From Pirellula staleyi DSM 6068 (GTDB lineage Bacteria; Planctomycetota; Planctomycetia; Pirellulales; Pirellulaceae), in contig CAMCMB010000014.1 of assembly GCA_945875845.1 (NCBI GenBank), forward strand, positions 44,445 through 108,444: DNA of 64,000 nt, written 5' to 3'. Shown piece by piece: positions 46,286 through 55,998 of this stretch (position 1 is its first letter; every line of letters begins with the position of its first letter). Below the pieces are notes generated by a model. It was not told where the DNA came from. It was given only the letters and a program-made list of their open reading frames with translations, and did no database searches. A program made the position numbers and the translations under genes.

Positions 46286-48217
46286 ATGCAGCCGTGGTCT
46301 CGTCAACCTTGCTTAATCTATTTTTTACCTATATCGCTTGCATTACTGCACTCCGATCCTTCTCGATTGCATGCACAGCAGCCATCGGGAACTCAGAGCA
46401 AGCCAAACGCGCTTCGGCTTGGGCAGTCGCCTACGCTTGACATTCAGGAGCCAGCGCTCCGAAACGAGCCATTGGGTCCCCTCACCCAAGAAACGAAGAA
46501 CCAGAAAGAGGACCAAGAGATTCTCATCATCGGCTCTGCTTCGACGAAACTCGTAAGCACAACGGATTCCGAGTCGATCCTTCTCGCAGATTCGCTCAAC
46601 CAAGAGGAAATCGATCCCTCGATCGTCCTTGAGATCGCGATTGCTAGCATGTCGCACGCATCCCCCTTCTGTTGGTGGATGGCCGGTCCGACTAGCAATC
46701 TCTTCCGAAAGCAAGAGTTGCCCACCGATCCGGAGCGCACCTCGGTTGAGTCCCCCAGTAGGACGGATGAGGAAAATGGTACCGACAACGGAGATTTGTC
46801 GCTTGGCTTTACCGCGACGTTAGATCTGGAAAAACAAAATCAACCCGAACCCGTTGAACGCAGTGGGGGGGCTCCTGGAATGGTCCGCAAGCCCGCGCCT
46901 CGCACATTGCTTATTCCATTTGACGAACAAGCAGTTGAAAGTGAGAAGCCATTAAGCACTCTACTCTTTCCCCCAGCCACTCCGGAAGGATCCAAAAATC
47001 CGTCTGGGACGGTGGATCGCAATCGCGACTCTCAGCGCGCGCAAGAAGAACCACATCTGGACCCTGTGACAAGACCCAGCGGTCGCGAACTACAAGGGAT
47101 CGATGCGATGAATGCATCCAAGCCCGTGGCGCAACGCCGGGAAATTCGTATCGACGACCCGTCCAATGCCCTGGGAGTTCCGCCGATCGTTCAACGCGAA
47201 CCCGCGGACCCGGTAATGGCCACGCGTCTCAATCGCACCCATGCTTGCCTTCGTTTCTATCTCGAGAATCCCGAATCAACCTCCATTCGGTCGCCTTGGG
47301 CTGTCATGCACGCGTTGCTTGCATTCGGTGCCGAGTATGAGATGGTTCATGGGCAAGGACGCGTGAACGCAATCGGTTGGATGTGCCACAACGGGACTTG
47401 CCGAACGCAACGCATGTTCACGCCGAGAGGCAAAGGCTTCGTTCCCAATGTCGGTGGTGGCGTCCAAGGTCACGAAGGACAATTCCTGGCGATCTTGGCG
47501 CAATCCAGCGTCCCGCTGGACTACCCGATTCAAATCGGTTCCGCTATGTACAAGGTCGAAGATCTTGTGCGTTACGAAATGGCGACTTGCAAAGAGAGGT
47601 CGGAGCTAACGTTCAAGCTGATTGGCTTGTCCTACTACTTGGATTCGAACAAACAGTGGAAGGCCAATGACGGGAAAATTTGGAGCATTCCAAAACTGAT
47701 CCAGGAAGAATTGGCTCAACCCATCATTGGCTCCGCGTGTGGCGGGACGCATCGACTCATGGGTCTGTCGTTCTCAGTTAGACAACGTCAACTTCAAGAC
47801 CAACCCATCAATGGTCAATACGCGCGGGCCGCCAAGTTCGTGCGAGACTATGTTGCCTATACTTGGCAATTGCAGAATCCAGACGGCAGCTTTAGCACCA
47901 ACTGGTACGAGGGTCGCGGCAATGAACCCAACGACGAACGCAAGGTTCAAACATCGGGCCACATGCTCGAATGGTTGATGTTTACGATGTCGGACGAAGA
48001 GCTCAAGAGCCCCAAGGTCGCCAAAGGAATCGATTTCCTGCTCTCCAAAATCTACGACCAGCGCGACAAAAAATGGCCAATCGGCCCACGTGGTCACGCC
48101 ACGCGAGCGGTCGGACTCTACAACGCTCGGATCAACGAAACTCTTAATCCAACGAGTCAACAAGCACCGTCCCAGTCCGCCTCGAAAAAAACGCCCGCAC
48201 CCATCATCCGCAAATGA
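46286..48217 (+). CDS. Exported protein with alpha/alpha-toroid-like C-terminal half
   Basis: A 643-aa protein, start supported by TAGGAAACA before the ATG and a hydrophobic N-terminus. Residues 60-300 are low-complexity, Pro/Glu/Ser-rich. Residues 310-620 are ordered and helical (SIRSPWAVMHALLAFGAEYE, GGVQGHEGQFLAILAQSSVP, QTSGHMLEWLMFTMSDEELK), with Trp/Gly-rich turns like those of terpene-cyclase or pectate-lyase toroids. This half looks conserved in planctomycetes. There is no recognised active site. It directly follows the HEAT-repeat lipoprotein gene. Confidence 0.6.
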   Translation: MQPWSRQPCLIYFLPISLALLHSDPSRLHAQQPSGTQSKPNALRLGQSPTLDIQEPALRNEPLGPLTQETKNQKEDQEILIIGSASTKLVSTTDSESILLADSLNQEEIDPSIVLEIAIASMSHASPFCWWMAGPTSNLFRKQELPTDPERTSVESPSRTDEENGTDNGDLSLGFTATLDLEKQNQPEPVERSGGAPGMVRKPAPRTLLIPFDEQAVESEKPLSTLLFPPATPEGSKNPSGTVDRNRDSQRAQEEPHLDPVTRPSGRELQGIDAMNASKPVAQRREIRIDDPSNALGVPPIVQREPADPVMATRLNRTHACLRFYLENPESTSIRSPWAVMHALLAFGAEYEMVHGQGRVNAIGWMCHNGTCRTQRMFTPRGKGFVPNVGGGVQGHEGQFLAILAQSSVPLDYPIQIGSAMYKVEDLVRYEMATCKERSELTFKLIGLSYYLDSNKQWKANDGKIWSIPKLIQEELAQPIIGSACGGTHRLMGLSFSVRQRQLQDQPINGQYARAAKFVRDYVAYTWQLQNPDGSFSTNWYEGRGNEPNDERKVQTSGHMLEWLMFTMSDEELKSPKVAKGIDFLLSKIYDQRDKKWPIGPRGHATRAVGLYNARINETLNPTSQQAPSQSASKKTPAPIIRK

Positions 48218-48430
48218 CCGCGACCACAGGATGCAGCTCCCTTAGTTAATCCCAGTGGGATGATAGCCCAATGCTGGGCTGTTAGAAAACTGGTATTAAA
48301 ACAGGTTTTTGTTTCCGCAAGTTTTGTTCCGTTGGAGTGCGCAATGAGATCAGGCAGTCTAGAAAGTCATGTTAGGCCCGATAGAGCCGACAGATATTTT
48401 GCCGATGGTGACAACCACCGGTCGGGCACG

Positions 48431-49924
48431 TTAAACAGTCCGCAGAATCTTTTCCACGACAGCCGCCGCAGGGTTTTCAACCAGCGCCAGATTGCGCGTG
48501 CCAACCCGAAATTTAAGCTCGCGATGATCGAGACCAAACTGATGCAACACGGTCGCGAGCCAATCGTGATTCGATACTAAATCCTCCACGGCATGATGTG
48601 AAAATTCGTCCGTCTTGCCATGTACGCAACCACCCTTGATGCCGCCGCCTGCGACCCACATGCTGAAACCATACGTATTGTGATCGCGACCGACCTTTTT
48701 CATCCCCTCGTCTCCCACGGGAACTTGGATCGTCGGCAGACGCCCCATCTCACCGCCCCAATGGACTAGCGTCGAATCGAGCAAGCCGCGACGCTTGAGA
48801 TCCTGAACCAAAGCGGCTGCGGGTCGATCGATTTCCCGACAGCGCTTTGGCAACTCCGTCGCGATCGAGGAATGGTGATCCCAGCTCTGACCGTTGTTGA
48901 AAATCTGCACGAAACGTACTCCTCGCTCCACTAAACGACGAGCGATCAAGCAACGCGTTCCATAGTCGCGAGTGACTTCTTGATCGATCCCGTACAATCG
49001 AATGGTTTCTTCCGACTCTCCCGAAATATCAAACACTTCGCTGGCCGATGTTTGCATTTTGGCAGCCAATTTGTAGCTAGCCATCCGCGCCGTCAGTTCG
49101 TTCTCTCCTGGATAGCCCTGTACGTGTTGCTGATTCAATCGATCGAGAAATGCTAACTGCTGTCGCTGGGCTTCTCCACGCAAGTGGACGGGCGGTTCGA
49201 GATTGAACATGCGAGGTTCCTTGGGGCGGATCACCGTTCCCTGGTATAGGGAGGGTAGGCGTCCGCTCGTCCAACTGTCGCCGCCCACGATGGGCAATCC
49301 CGATGGATGGGTCAATGCGATGTACGCAGGTAATTCCTGAGTTTCACTTCCTAAGGCATACACCAGCCAACTGCCAACGGTCGCGCAACCACCGACTCCC
49401 GCTCCCGAATTCATGGCGTAAAAACCAGGGAAGTGGTTGTTAACGGCCGAATGCATCGAACGAATCAATGTGATGTCATCGGCCACTTCACCCAAGCTGG
49501 GCAAAAGGTCGGATATCTCCATACCGCAACTACCGCGCGGTTGGAACTTCCACTGCGGTCCCATGATTTGTCGACTCGCTTGTGCCGCGTTGTCGAACTT
49601 GATATCCCCCTCAAACTGCTGCCCATCTCGCTTGGTCAACTCTGGCTTTGGATCAAACAAATCGATCTGGCTCGGCCCACCCATCATGAACATCGAGATC
49701 ATGGCAGTCGCATGAGCCGGCCTTGGAGGGCTTTTGGGGAGCAAGTCAAACTTCTGCGGCTCAAGCAATGGCTTCTGCGGGGGATCGGCAGCCAACAATC
49801 CATCCTGTCGCAACAACCAAGCAGCCCCAAGAGTCGCCAGACCGTAAGTGGATGATTGCAAAAGATGCCGACGCGAACAAAGGCCCTGCCCGATCGTCTT
49901 CGATGCATTCGGTGTGGTCGTCAT
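48431..49924 (-). CDS. DUF1501 protein, Tat-exported
   Basis: A 497-aa protein with a twin-arginine signal (LCSRRHLLQSSTYGLATLGA) and the DUF1501 pattern: ISMFMMGGPSQIDLFDPKPEL near 75, GSWLVYALGSE, TLVHWGGEMGRLPT near 395, and DHNTYGFSMWVAGGGIKGG. DUF1501 is related to sulfatases/alkaline phosphatases. In planctomycetes it is nearly always paired with a PSCyt1-DUF1549-DUF1553 protein, as here (12 bases downstream of it). Function is unknown. Confidence 0.93.
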   Translation of the reverse strand: MTTTPNASKTIGQGLCSRRHLLQSSTYGLATLGAAWLLRQDGLLAADPPQKPLLEPQKFDLLPKSPPRPAHATAMISMFMMGGPSQIDLFDPKPELTKRDGQQFEGDIKFDNAAQASRQIMGPQWKFQPRGSCGMEISDLLPSLGEVADDITLIRSMHSAVNNHFPGFYAMNSGAGVGGCATVGSWLVYALGSETQELPAYIALTHPSGLPIVGGDSWTSGRLPSLYQGTVIRPKEPRMFNLEPPVHLRGEAQRQQLAFLDRLNQQHVQGYPGENELTARMASYKLAAKMQTSASEVFDISGESEETIRLYGIDQEVTRDYGTRCLIARRLVERGVRFVQIFNNGQSWDHHSSIATELPKRCREIDRPAAALVQDLKRRGLLDSTLVHWGGEMGRLPTIQVPVGDEGMKKVGRDHNTYGFSMWVAGGGIKGGCVHGKTDEFSHHAVEDLVSNHDWLATVLHQFGLDHRELKFRVGTRNLALVENPAAAVVEKILRTV

Positions 49925-49936
49925 AACTTTTTTGCC

Positions 49937-52639
49937 TCACTGCTGGAATAAAAAACGATTTGACGAAAAGAGCATCTGGCACAAACTGGCCAGTGAACGC
50001 ACATTCGCCGCTTCTGGACGCTTTGCTAGTTCCGCTTGCCATGTCGCATTGGCATCCTTTCGGAAAACCTCTCCCTGCGTCGTTAGGAAATCAAGACAAA
50101 ACGAAACCTCATCGGCGGTCGCCCTGCAAGCGAACGTACGCACGAAAGCTGCCTGAATTTGAGCCGTCGCATCTTTCTCTTCACTCGAAAGCAACTCCGC
50201 CATCTTCTGCGACGATTCCACCACCGATTCATCGTTCATGAACCACAGCGATTGGGGCGCTGCAGTCGATGAGTCGCGTCGTTGGCAATTGGGAGTCATC
50301 GCCGGTAGATCGAACGTTTGCAAAATGTTCAGCGGCAGCGCACGAGGTGAACTCAAGTACACGCTCCGACGAAATGCTTGTCCACCTGCCCCTTCAATCC
50401 CTGCGAATAATCCATCGCGCAGCAATCGCGTTCCCACCACCGCTTTTCCTTCACCATCTTCGGCGACGGGCACGCTTGGCCCATCGAGCGCCCAATTCAA
50501 TTGACCACTTGCCAACAGAATGCTGTCTCGAATGGACTCGGCCTCAAGCCGACGCAAATTCATCCGACTTAAAAAACGATTGTCGGGGTCGATTCCAGAC
50601 TCTACACCTGGTATGCGTGCAGTCGTCTGTTGATAGGTGCGAGACAATGCAATCTGCCTATGCAGTCGCTTCATGCTCCAACCGTGCCGAAGGAAATCGT
50701 TGGCCAGCCAATCCAGGAGTTCGGGATGCGACGGAGCGTCACCGAACAAGCCGAAATCGCCAGGTGTTGCGACGATGCCACGTCCAAAATGATGCATCCA
50801 AATGCGATTGACCGCCACGCGAGCAACGAGCGGATGAGTCCCATCGGTCAACTGCCGAGCATAGGCCAGACGTCGTCCGGTCGTCCGACTCGACGTTTCC
50901 ATTTGGGACGGGATCGCAGTGTCCGATCGAGCCGATACCAAGACCGTTAATTCCCCCGGCGTGACAACCTTGGTGGGTGACTCGGGGCTACCGCGAAAAA
51001 ATACATGGCTCACAGGAACCGCATCGCGAGACTCCTCGACCGCCATGAGCATGCGATTCAAGGGTTTGGTTTTGCGAATCTCAGCGACCTTCTTCTCTTC
51101 TGCTTCGAAGGCTCGATGGGCTGGCATGTCATATTCAACCAACTGCCCAACAATCCAGGCGATCGAACGCACTTTCGGATATTGATCCAGCAATTTTTTC
51201 TGCTCGTCAGTCAACTCGGCTGGCTTCGCGTTGGCCGCCGTTCGCAAGGACTCGCGGACCGCTTCGGGTGCGAGCGCAATCTCGCGATCCTGGATCGTTT
51301 GGCAGTGTGCACGACGTCGCGTGTTGATGTCTTCTTGCACCGCAACGGCTTGCGCTTCGATGGCAGTTGAATGCTCGCGCGTCGCATCATCGGTCATGTC
51401 GATCAATCGCTGATTCGGTTTTTTCCACTTGTGGATTGGAAACACCGGATCAAAGACCGCGCGAAATCGATAGTAATCCTCGATGGTAATCGGATCGTAA
51501 CGATGATCGTGACACTGGGCACACCCGACGGTCAGTCCCAAAACGGCCGTGCTCACCACACTCAGCGCATCGGCAACCGCTTGATTTCGATCCATCAGTG
51601 TGTCGTCCGTTTGGGTAATATCCGGAGACATCCGCAACAATCCCGTTGCAGAGAGCAGATCCGCGTGCTTGGGATTGTTGCGATCCGGTGTCCCCTCGAT
51701 CAATTCATCTCCCGCCAACTGCTCCCTTAAAAATTGATCATACGGCATGTCGGCGTTCAAGGCGCGAATGACATAATCTCGATAGTGCCATGCATTGGGA
51801 CGAGCTTGGTCTTTGCCGATGTTACCATCGCTCTCCGCATAGCCCGCGACGTCTAACCAATGCCTCCCCCACCGCACTCCGTATTGGGGCGATGCCAGCA
51901 ATCGATCCACCAATCGCTCGATTGCATCGGGTGCACCGTCCTGTTGAAACTGATCGATTTGCTCCACGGTCGGTGGCAAGCCGTGAAGGTCCAGCGTCAA
52001 TCGCCGAATCAAGGTCGAACGATCGGCAGCAGGCGAGAACGCTAACCCTTGCTCTGCAAGTTTCGATGCGATGAAGGCGTCGATCGCACTGCCGTCGCTG
52101 GAACTCGGACTCTCCGGCGGAACGGCATTTTGCACCGGTTGAAACGCCCAGTAGCTCAATTCCTCTTCCGTAAAACGTGCCTCTTCGGGACGCTCGGGTT
52201 CCGCTCTCGCTGTCTTGACTCCCTGTTGAATCCAGTCGGCAATGGTTTGCTTTTCTAAACTGGAAAGCTTCTTGCCTTTAGGCGGCATCTCATCGGTGGC
52301 GATGCGATTCCAGAGCAACGACTTTTCGAATTCACCGGATGCAACAGCCGGTCCCGATTCACCCCCTGCAGTGATGAGCCGCGCCAATCGCACATCCAAA
52401 CCACCAGATAGTTCTGCGTCTTCGCCATGACATTGAAAACAATGTGCTTTCAGAATGGGCCGAACGTGTTTTTCAAAGGTGATGGCGTCCGGTTGATTGT
52501 TGTTTGGCGTTTTCGTTGGGGAGGGTTGCTGTGCAAAACTTGGTACGAAAAGCGAGGTCGAAATCACAGCAAAGGAAAAGCATTGGATCCATTTCCGGTC
52601 AGAGCGATTGGGCGAGAGGTTAATTTGTGCGTATTTCAT
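49937..52639 (-). CDS. PSCyt1-DUF1549-DUF1553 (PSD1) exported cytochrome protein
   Basis: A 900-aa protein from the ATG at 52639 with a signal peptide (SFAVISTSLFVPSFA). Domains in order: a planctomycete cytochrome C domain with haem motif CFQCH at 67-71; DUF1549 at about 180-400 (LDLHGLPPTVEQIDQF, GVRWGRHWLDVAGYAESDG, and AQCHDHRYDPI); and DUF1553 from about 560 to the end (RVAVNRIWMHHFGRGIVATP, NLRRLEAESIRDSILLASG). AQCHDHRYDP is a conserved family motif that may be a second haem-like site. It is the first gene of the pair with DUF1501. An ATG 12 bases upstream is possible. Confidence 0.93.
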   Translation of the reverse strand: MKYAQINLSPNRSDRKWIQCFSFAVISTSLFVPSFAQQPSPTKTPNNNQPDAITFEKHVRPILKAHCFQCHGEDAELSGGLDVRLARLITAGGESGPAVASGEFEKSLLWNRIATDEMPPKGKKLSSLEKQTIADWIQQGVKTARAEPERPEEARFTEEELSYWAFQPVQNAVPPESPSSSDGSAIDAFIASKLAEQGLAFSPAADRSTLIRRLTLDLHGLPPTVEQIDQFQQDGAPDAIERLVDRLLASPQYGVRWGRHWLDVAGYAESDGNIGKDQARPNAWHYRDYVIRALNADMPYDQFLREQLAGDELIEGTPDRNNPKHADLLSATGLLRMSPDITQTDDTLMDRNQAVADALSVVSTAVLGLTVGCAQCHDHRYDPITIEDYYRFRAVFDPVFPIHKWKKPNQRLIDMTDDATREHSTAIEAQAVAVQEDINTRRRAHCQTIQDREIALAPEAVRESLRTAANAKPAELTDEQKKLLDQYPKVRSIAWIVGQLVEYDMPAHRAFEAEEKKVAEIRKTKPLNRMLMAVEESRDAVPVSHVFFRGSPESPTKVVTPGELTVLVSARSDTAIPSQMETSSRTTGRRLAYARQLTDGTHPLVARVAVNRIWMHHFGRGIVATPGDFGLFGDAPSHPELLDWLANDFLRHGWSMKRLHRQIALSRTYQQTTARIPGVESGIDPDNRFLSRMNLRRLEAESIRDSILLASGQLNWALDGPSVPVAEDGEGKAVVGTRLLRDGLFAGIEGAGGQAFRRSVYLSSPRALPLNILQTFDLPAMTPNCQRRDSSTAAPQSLWFMNDESVVESSQKMAELLSSEEKDATAQIQAAFVRTFACRATADEVSFCLDFLTTQGEVFRKDANATWQAELAKRPEAANVRSLASLCQMLFSSNRFLFQQ

Positions 52640-52651
52640 GACTGAAAGCAT

Positions 52652-53174
52652 CGCAGGACGGGGCGGGAGTTTAGGTAAGACGATTTATTTTACCTCAAAT
52701 ACAACCCTTATGCGCTATCAATTTGTTGCCCAGCACCGATCACCCGCCGGATGTCTCAGGCTACGATAGAATCAATGGTAAGTTGAGGAGGTGCTCGAGA
52801 AGCGCATTTCGATGCCTAGCGTGAAGGTAACGATCCCCTGGGATAAACCCAGGGGCATTGGATTCATGCCACTGGCTTTACGCCAGTGGTACCTGACCTT
52901 CACCCTAGCGTGAAGGCAACGACCCCCTGGGATAAACCCAGGGGCATTGGATTCATGCTATCTGGCTTTACGCCAGTGGTACCTGGCCTTCACCCTAGCG
53001 TGAAGGCAACGATCCCCTGGGATAAACCCAGAGGCATTGGATTCATGCCACTGGCTTTACGCCAGTGGTACCTGGCCTTCACCCTAGCGTGAAGGTAACG
53101 ATCCCCTGGGATAAACCCAGAGGCATTTAATTCATGCTATCTGGCTTAAATTGGGACTTGTATAAGGAAAGAGT
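52652..53174. other. Spacer dominated by a hairpin-rich tandem array
   Basis: About 520 bases between divergent genes. Its right two thirds are the 89-bp tandem array; the left part holds AT-rich sequence suited to the promoter of the PSCyt1 gene. No coding region is supported. Confidence 0.6.
52817..53151. repeat. 89-bp tandem repeat with two hairpins per unit, 3.75 copies
   Basis: Units start at 52817, 52906, 52996 and 53085, each opening TAGCGTGAAGG. Each holds CCCCTGGGATAAACCCAGGGG and CCACTGGCTTTACGCCAGTGG, two strong hairpins. Units 2 and 4 share CATGCTATCTGGC in place of CATGCCACTGGC, and units 3 and 4 share an AGAGGC change, so copies arose by more than one duplication step. Confidence 0.93.
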
Positions 53175-54434
53175 ATGAATCCAACGAACGATAACGCGAT
53201 GCGTCGACGTGATGTCTTGATTGCGATGGCATCGATCCCATGGGTACAGCAACATGCGTTGGCTCAATGGAACTGTGGAAATTCGGCGTCTGCCAAAAAC
53301 GCTGGTTTCTTTTTTACCTCGATGGGCAAAACAGGTTGGTTCGATCTGGATGCGGGCGAGGTCAAGTACTTGAACTGGGACGTGCCAGGTCAAGCGACTT
53401 GGCAACCAGCCGCTTTCTTTGAGGATGGTCGCCGTGTCCTTTTGCTCAGCATGGAGCCGAGACGCGATGGGCCAGGACGCCCTTTTGAAGAGTACTACAC
53501 GCAGACGCCGACCCATCTGTGGCAATACGACCTGGAGAAAGATTCTCTCGAAGAAATTTGCACCCAAGAACGTATTGCTCCATTCACAACCCCCGCCTTA
53601 CTTCTTTCGAACAAACGCCTGCTGGTTCAAGTCGTAAAGAACAAGATTGGCCAGATCTACAGCGTGAACTTGGACGGTAGCGATCCAAGGGAATTTACCA
53701 AAGCTGGCGAAGGACTTCCCTATGGGATGAGCCTCAGTCCAGATGGCAAACGAATCGCATTTCATTTGGCGAGTCCGCAGGGATACCAAATCTGGACATG
53801 CGATGTCGACGGATCGAATCGCACTCGTCTCGCCGCCCAAGCCGGGCATTTGTACTTTGGAACGCAATGGTCGCCGGATGGCAAGTGGGTTCTCTACGTC
53901 GATTGCTTGCACGAGAACGATCCCGGACATGATTGGTGCGATGTTTGTATCGGTCGACCGGATGGTTCCGAGCATGTTGTGCTAACGACCGGTCAAAGCA
54001 TGTGGTTTGCGGCAACATATGGCGACCCGAAAACACGGGGCGGCGGTTCCAATGTTCCATCTTGGACGCGCGACGGCGATATTCTTTTTCCACAACGAAC
54101 CCAAGGTGCCAAAGTCGCTTGGCAATATCGGGTTGGCCAACCCGACCTCGACCATTTCAACCGCGACTTCAAGCCCGAACTGGCACGGGGTGGAACTCAG
54201 ATCTGTCGCCTCGATCCCGTAACTGGATCGATCAAGTCACTCTCTGAAAGAGATACTCCTGGCTGGGATTTTCGAGCAAGCCAGTCGCCGGACGGTCGGC
54301 ACATTGTTTTTTGCCGAGCGGAAACAGGCGAGGCACCCGCGATTTGGATGAGGAACGACGACGGAACCAATCCGCGGCTGGTTACGCGAGGGCAGGACGA
54401 CCTCGGCGCCGATCATCCTCGATGGATTCCGTAA
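53175..54434 (+). CDS. Exported PD40/TolB-like beta-propeller (oligogalacturonate-lyase-like)
   Basis: A 419-aa protein with a Tat-like leader (NAMRRRDVLIAMASIPWVQQ) and ALAQ cleavage near 30. Six or seven blades with PD40 motifs follow (GMSLSPDGKRIAFHLASP, TQWSPDGKWVLYVDC, ASQSPDGRHIVFCR). The overall plan resembles TolB and the beta-propeller oligogalacturonate lyases, but the metal-binding His set of the lyases cannot be confirmed by eye. The gene starts after an AAGGAAAGAG ribosome site just beyond the tandem array. Confidence 0.75.
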   Translation: MNPTNDNAMRRRDVLIAMASIPWVQQHALAQWNCGNSASAKNAGFFFTSMGKTGWFDLDAGEVKYLNWDVPGQATWQPAAFFEDGRRVLLLSMEPRRDGPGRPFEEYYTQTPTHLWQYDLEKDSLEEICTQERIAPFTTPALLLSNKRLLVQVVKNKIGQIYSVNLDGSDPREFTKAGEGLPYGMSLSPDGKRIAFHLASPQGYQIWTCDVDGSNRTRLAAQAGHLYFGTQWSPDGKWVLYVDCLHENDPGHDWCDVCIGRPDGSEHVVLTTGQSMWFAATYGDPKTRGGGSNVPSWTRDGDILFPQRTQGAKVAWQYRVGQPDLDHFNRDFKPELARGGTQICRLDPVTGSIKSLSERDTPGWDFRASQSPDGRHIVFCRAETGEAPAIWMRNDDGTNPRLVTRGQDDLGADHPRWIP

Positions 54435-54534
54435 ATCGGCCCCAAATGGTCTAGCAAAAAACAAACGGATGGAGTAAAAAGTTGAGAAGTCGGAGAATTT
54501 GGACTCCAGCAATGGCGTTTCGAGGACTTCGGAT

Positions 54535-54609
54535 CGGGGTGTAGCGCAGCCTGGCTAGCGCATCTGGTTTGGGACCAGAGGGTCGTAGGTTCGAATCCTA
54601 TCACCCCGA
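54535..54609 (+). tRNA. tRNA-Pro (UGG)
   Basis: The 75-base sequence folds as a cloverleaf: acceptor CGGGGTG/CACCCCG, D arm with AGCGCAGCCTGGCTAGCGC, anticodon stem TCTGG/CCAGA enclosing TTTGGGA (anticodon TGG), and T arm with GGTTCGAATCC. The CCA is not encoded. Its 3' end is the likely attachment site of the element that follows. Confidence 0.97.
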
Positions 54610-54682
54610 CTATGTTTTTCCTTGCGATTCGTTGATAAAACGTTACCTTGCCGCCGGCAAGAGCGCTGTTTTCCAAAGGCAA

Positions 54683-54706
54683 AAAGTCTGTAGTACTACA
54701 GACTTT
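54683..54706. promoter_or_regulatory. Perfect 24-bp palindrome upstream of the integrase
   Basis: The half-site AAAGTCTGTAGT is followed directly by its exact complement. It lies 17 bases before the integrase ATG and just ahead of its TGGAGG ribosome-binding site, between the tRNA and the gene. It could be an operator for a dimeric regulator or a site for the recombinase or its accessory protein. Confidence 0.75.
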
Positions 54707-54723
54707 CAGTTGGAGGCGACGCA

Positions 54724-55890
54724 ATGGCGCGAGAACCAGGGTATTGCAGGCACAAGCCGACAGGCCAAGCCTATGTGAATTTTGGCGGACGGGTGATTTA
54801 TCTTGGAACCTACGGAACTGAGGAATCCAAGGAAAAATACCATCGTCTCAAAGCAGAATGGTTGTTGAATCGGCACTCTCCGAAATTCCAGCCAAAAAAA
54901 AATGCTGGTCCATTCATGGCGGATTTGTGCCTTGTCTATCTCGACTTTGCGGAAGGGTACTACCCGACCGGCAACGAGTATCTAAGCCTTGAAATGGCAA
55001 CTAGACCTATTTCTGAACTATACGGTACTTTGCCTTGTTCGGAATTCGGGACCGTTGAATATGAGACATGCCGTAACTGGTGGGTTCAGCGTGGGACTTG
55101 TTCTCGCAAAACAATCAACGGTCAAATGCAGAGACTCGTTCGCATTTTGAAATGGGGTGTCGCAAAAGGAATGGTACCCGTGGGTGTCTACCAGACCATA
55201 AGATGCGTCGATCCTCTAAAGCGTGGTCGATGCGATGCACGAGAGATAGAACCAATCAAGCCGGTAACCGACAGCCTTGTTGATGCAACAATTCCGTTTC
55301 TTACCGACGTGGTCGCCGACATGGTTCGGTTTCAAATGCTGGTTGGATGCCGACCTGGTGAACTGGTATCGATCACGCCGGCAATGGTGAATCGAACTAG
55401 TGAAGTCTGGACAATCAATCTCGCAAAACATAAGACAGCCTATCGCGGAAAGCAACGAGTCATCTATGTCGGTCCACGCGCACAAGCGATCATATCGAAG
55501 TACTTGCTGCGCGCGGGTGACGCACCATGTTTCAGCCCCATCGAATCCGAGAAGCAACGTCTTGCCGCGAAACACGAAGCACGAGTAACGCCGCTTCAGT
55601 ACGGCAACAGTCCAGGAACGAACCGCATAGCACGCAAGCCGCGAAGAGCGCCAGGGACAGCATTTACGGCAGGCACCTATGGTCGATCGATTCTGAACGC
55701 AACTAGGCGTGCCAAAATTGAGGAATGGTCACCCAATCAATTGAGGCACTCGGCAGCAACAGCGATACGCAAAGAATTTGGACTTGAAGCTGCACAAGTG
55801 ATTCTCGGCCACAGCGAACTAGGCGTAACTCAAGTCTACGCTGAACGAGACACAACCAAAGCAATCGAAGTGGCTATGAAAATCGGTTAG
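54724..55890 (+). CDS. Tyrosine recombinase / integrase
   Basis: A 388-aa site-specific recombinase. The N-terminal part to about residue 65 includes a short AP2-like start (YVNFGGRVIYLGTYGTEESK), the middle is the core-binding domain, and the catalytic part starts near 175. Catalytic residues: Arg210 (LVGCRPGEL), Lys237 (LAKHKTAY), Arg341 (NQLRHSAATAIR), His363 (ILGHS) and the nucleophile Tyr372 (VTQVYAERD). The usual His three residues before Arg341 is Asn338. The start follows TTGGAGGCGACGCA. It should catalyse integration and excision at the tRNA-Pro 3' end. Confidence 0.95.
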   Translation: MAREPGYCRHKPTGQAYVNFGGRVIYLGTYGTEESKEKYHRLKAEWLLNRHSPKFQPKKNAGPFMADLCLVYLDFAEGYYPTGNEYLSLEMATRPISELYGTLPCSEFGTVEYETCRNWWVQRGTCSRKTINGQMQRLVRILKWGVAKGMVPVGVYQTIRCVDPLKRGRCDAREIEPIKPVTDSLVDATIPFLTDVVADMVRFQMLVGCRPGELVSITPAMVNRTSEVWTINLAKHKTAYRGKQRVIYVGPRAQAIISKYLLRAGDAPCFSPIESEKQRLAAKHEARVTPLQYGNSPGTNRIARKPRRAPGTAFTAGTYGRSILNATRRAKIEEWSPNQLRHSAATAIRKEFGLEAAQVILGHSELGVTQVYAERDTTKAIEVAMKIG

Positions 55891-55998
55891 TATTCAACAC
55901 ATCGCTAGGGGCTTGATCACCCCGCGTAACCCTTGCCGTTAGTCCTCATGCTGACGGCGAGGGTTGCAGCGATTCTTTCGAAACATGAGGTATCTAAA

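Noticed and set aside
52886..53092. 68-codon frame across the tandem array
   Set aside because: It is a translation of the repeat unit itself, with the same phrases recurring, and is not a gene.
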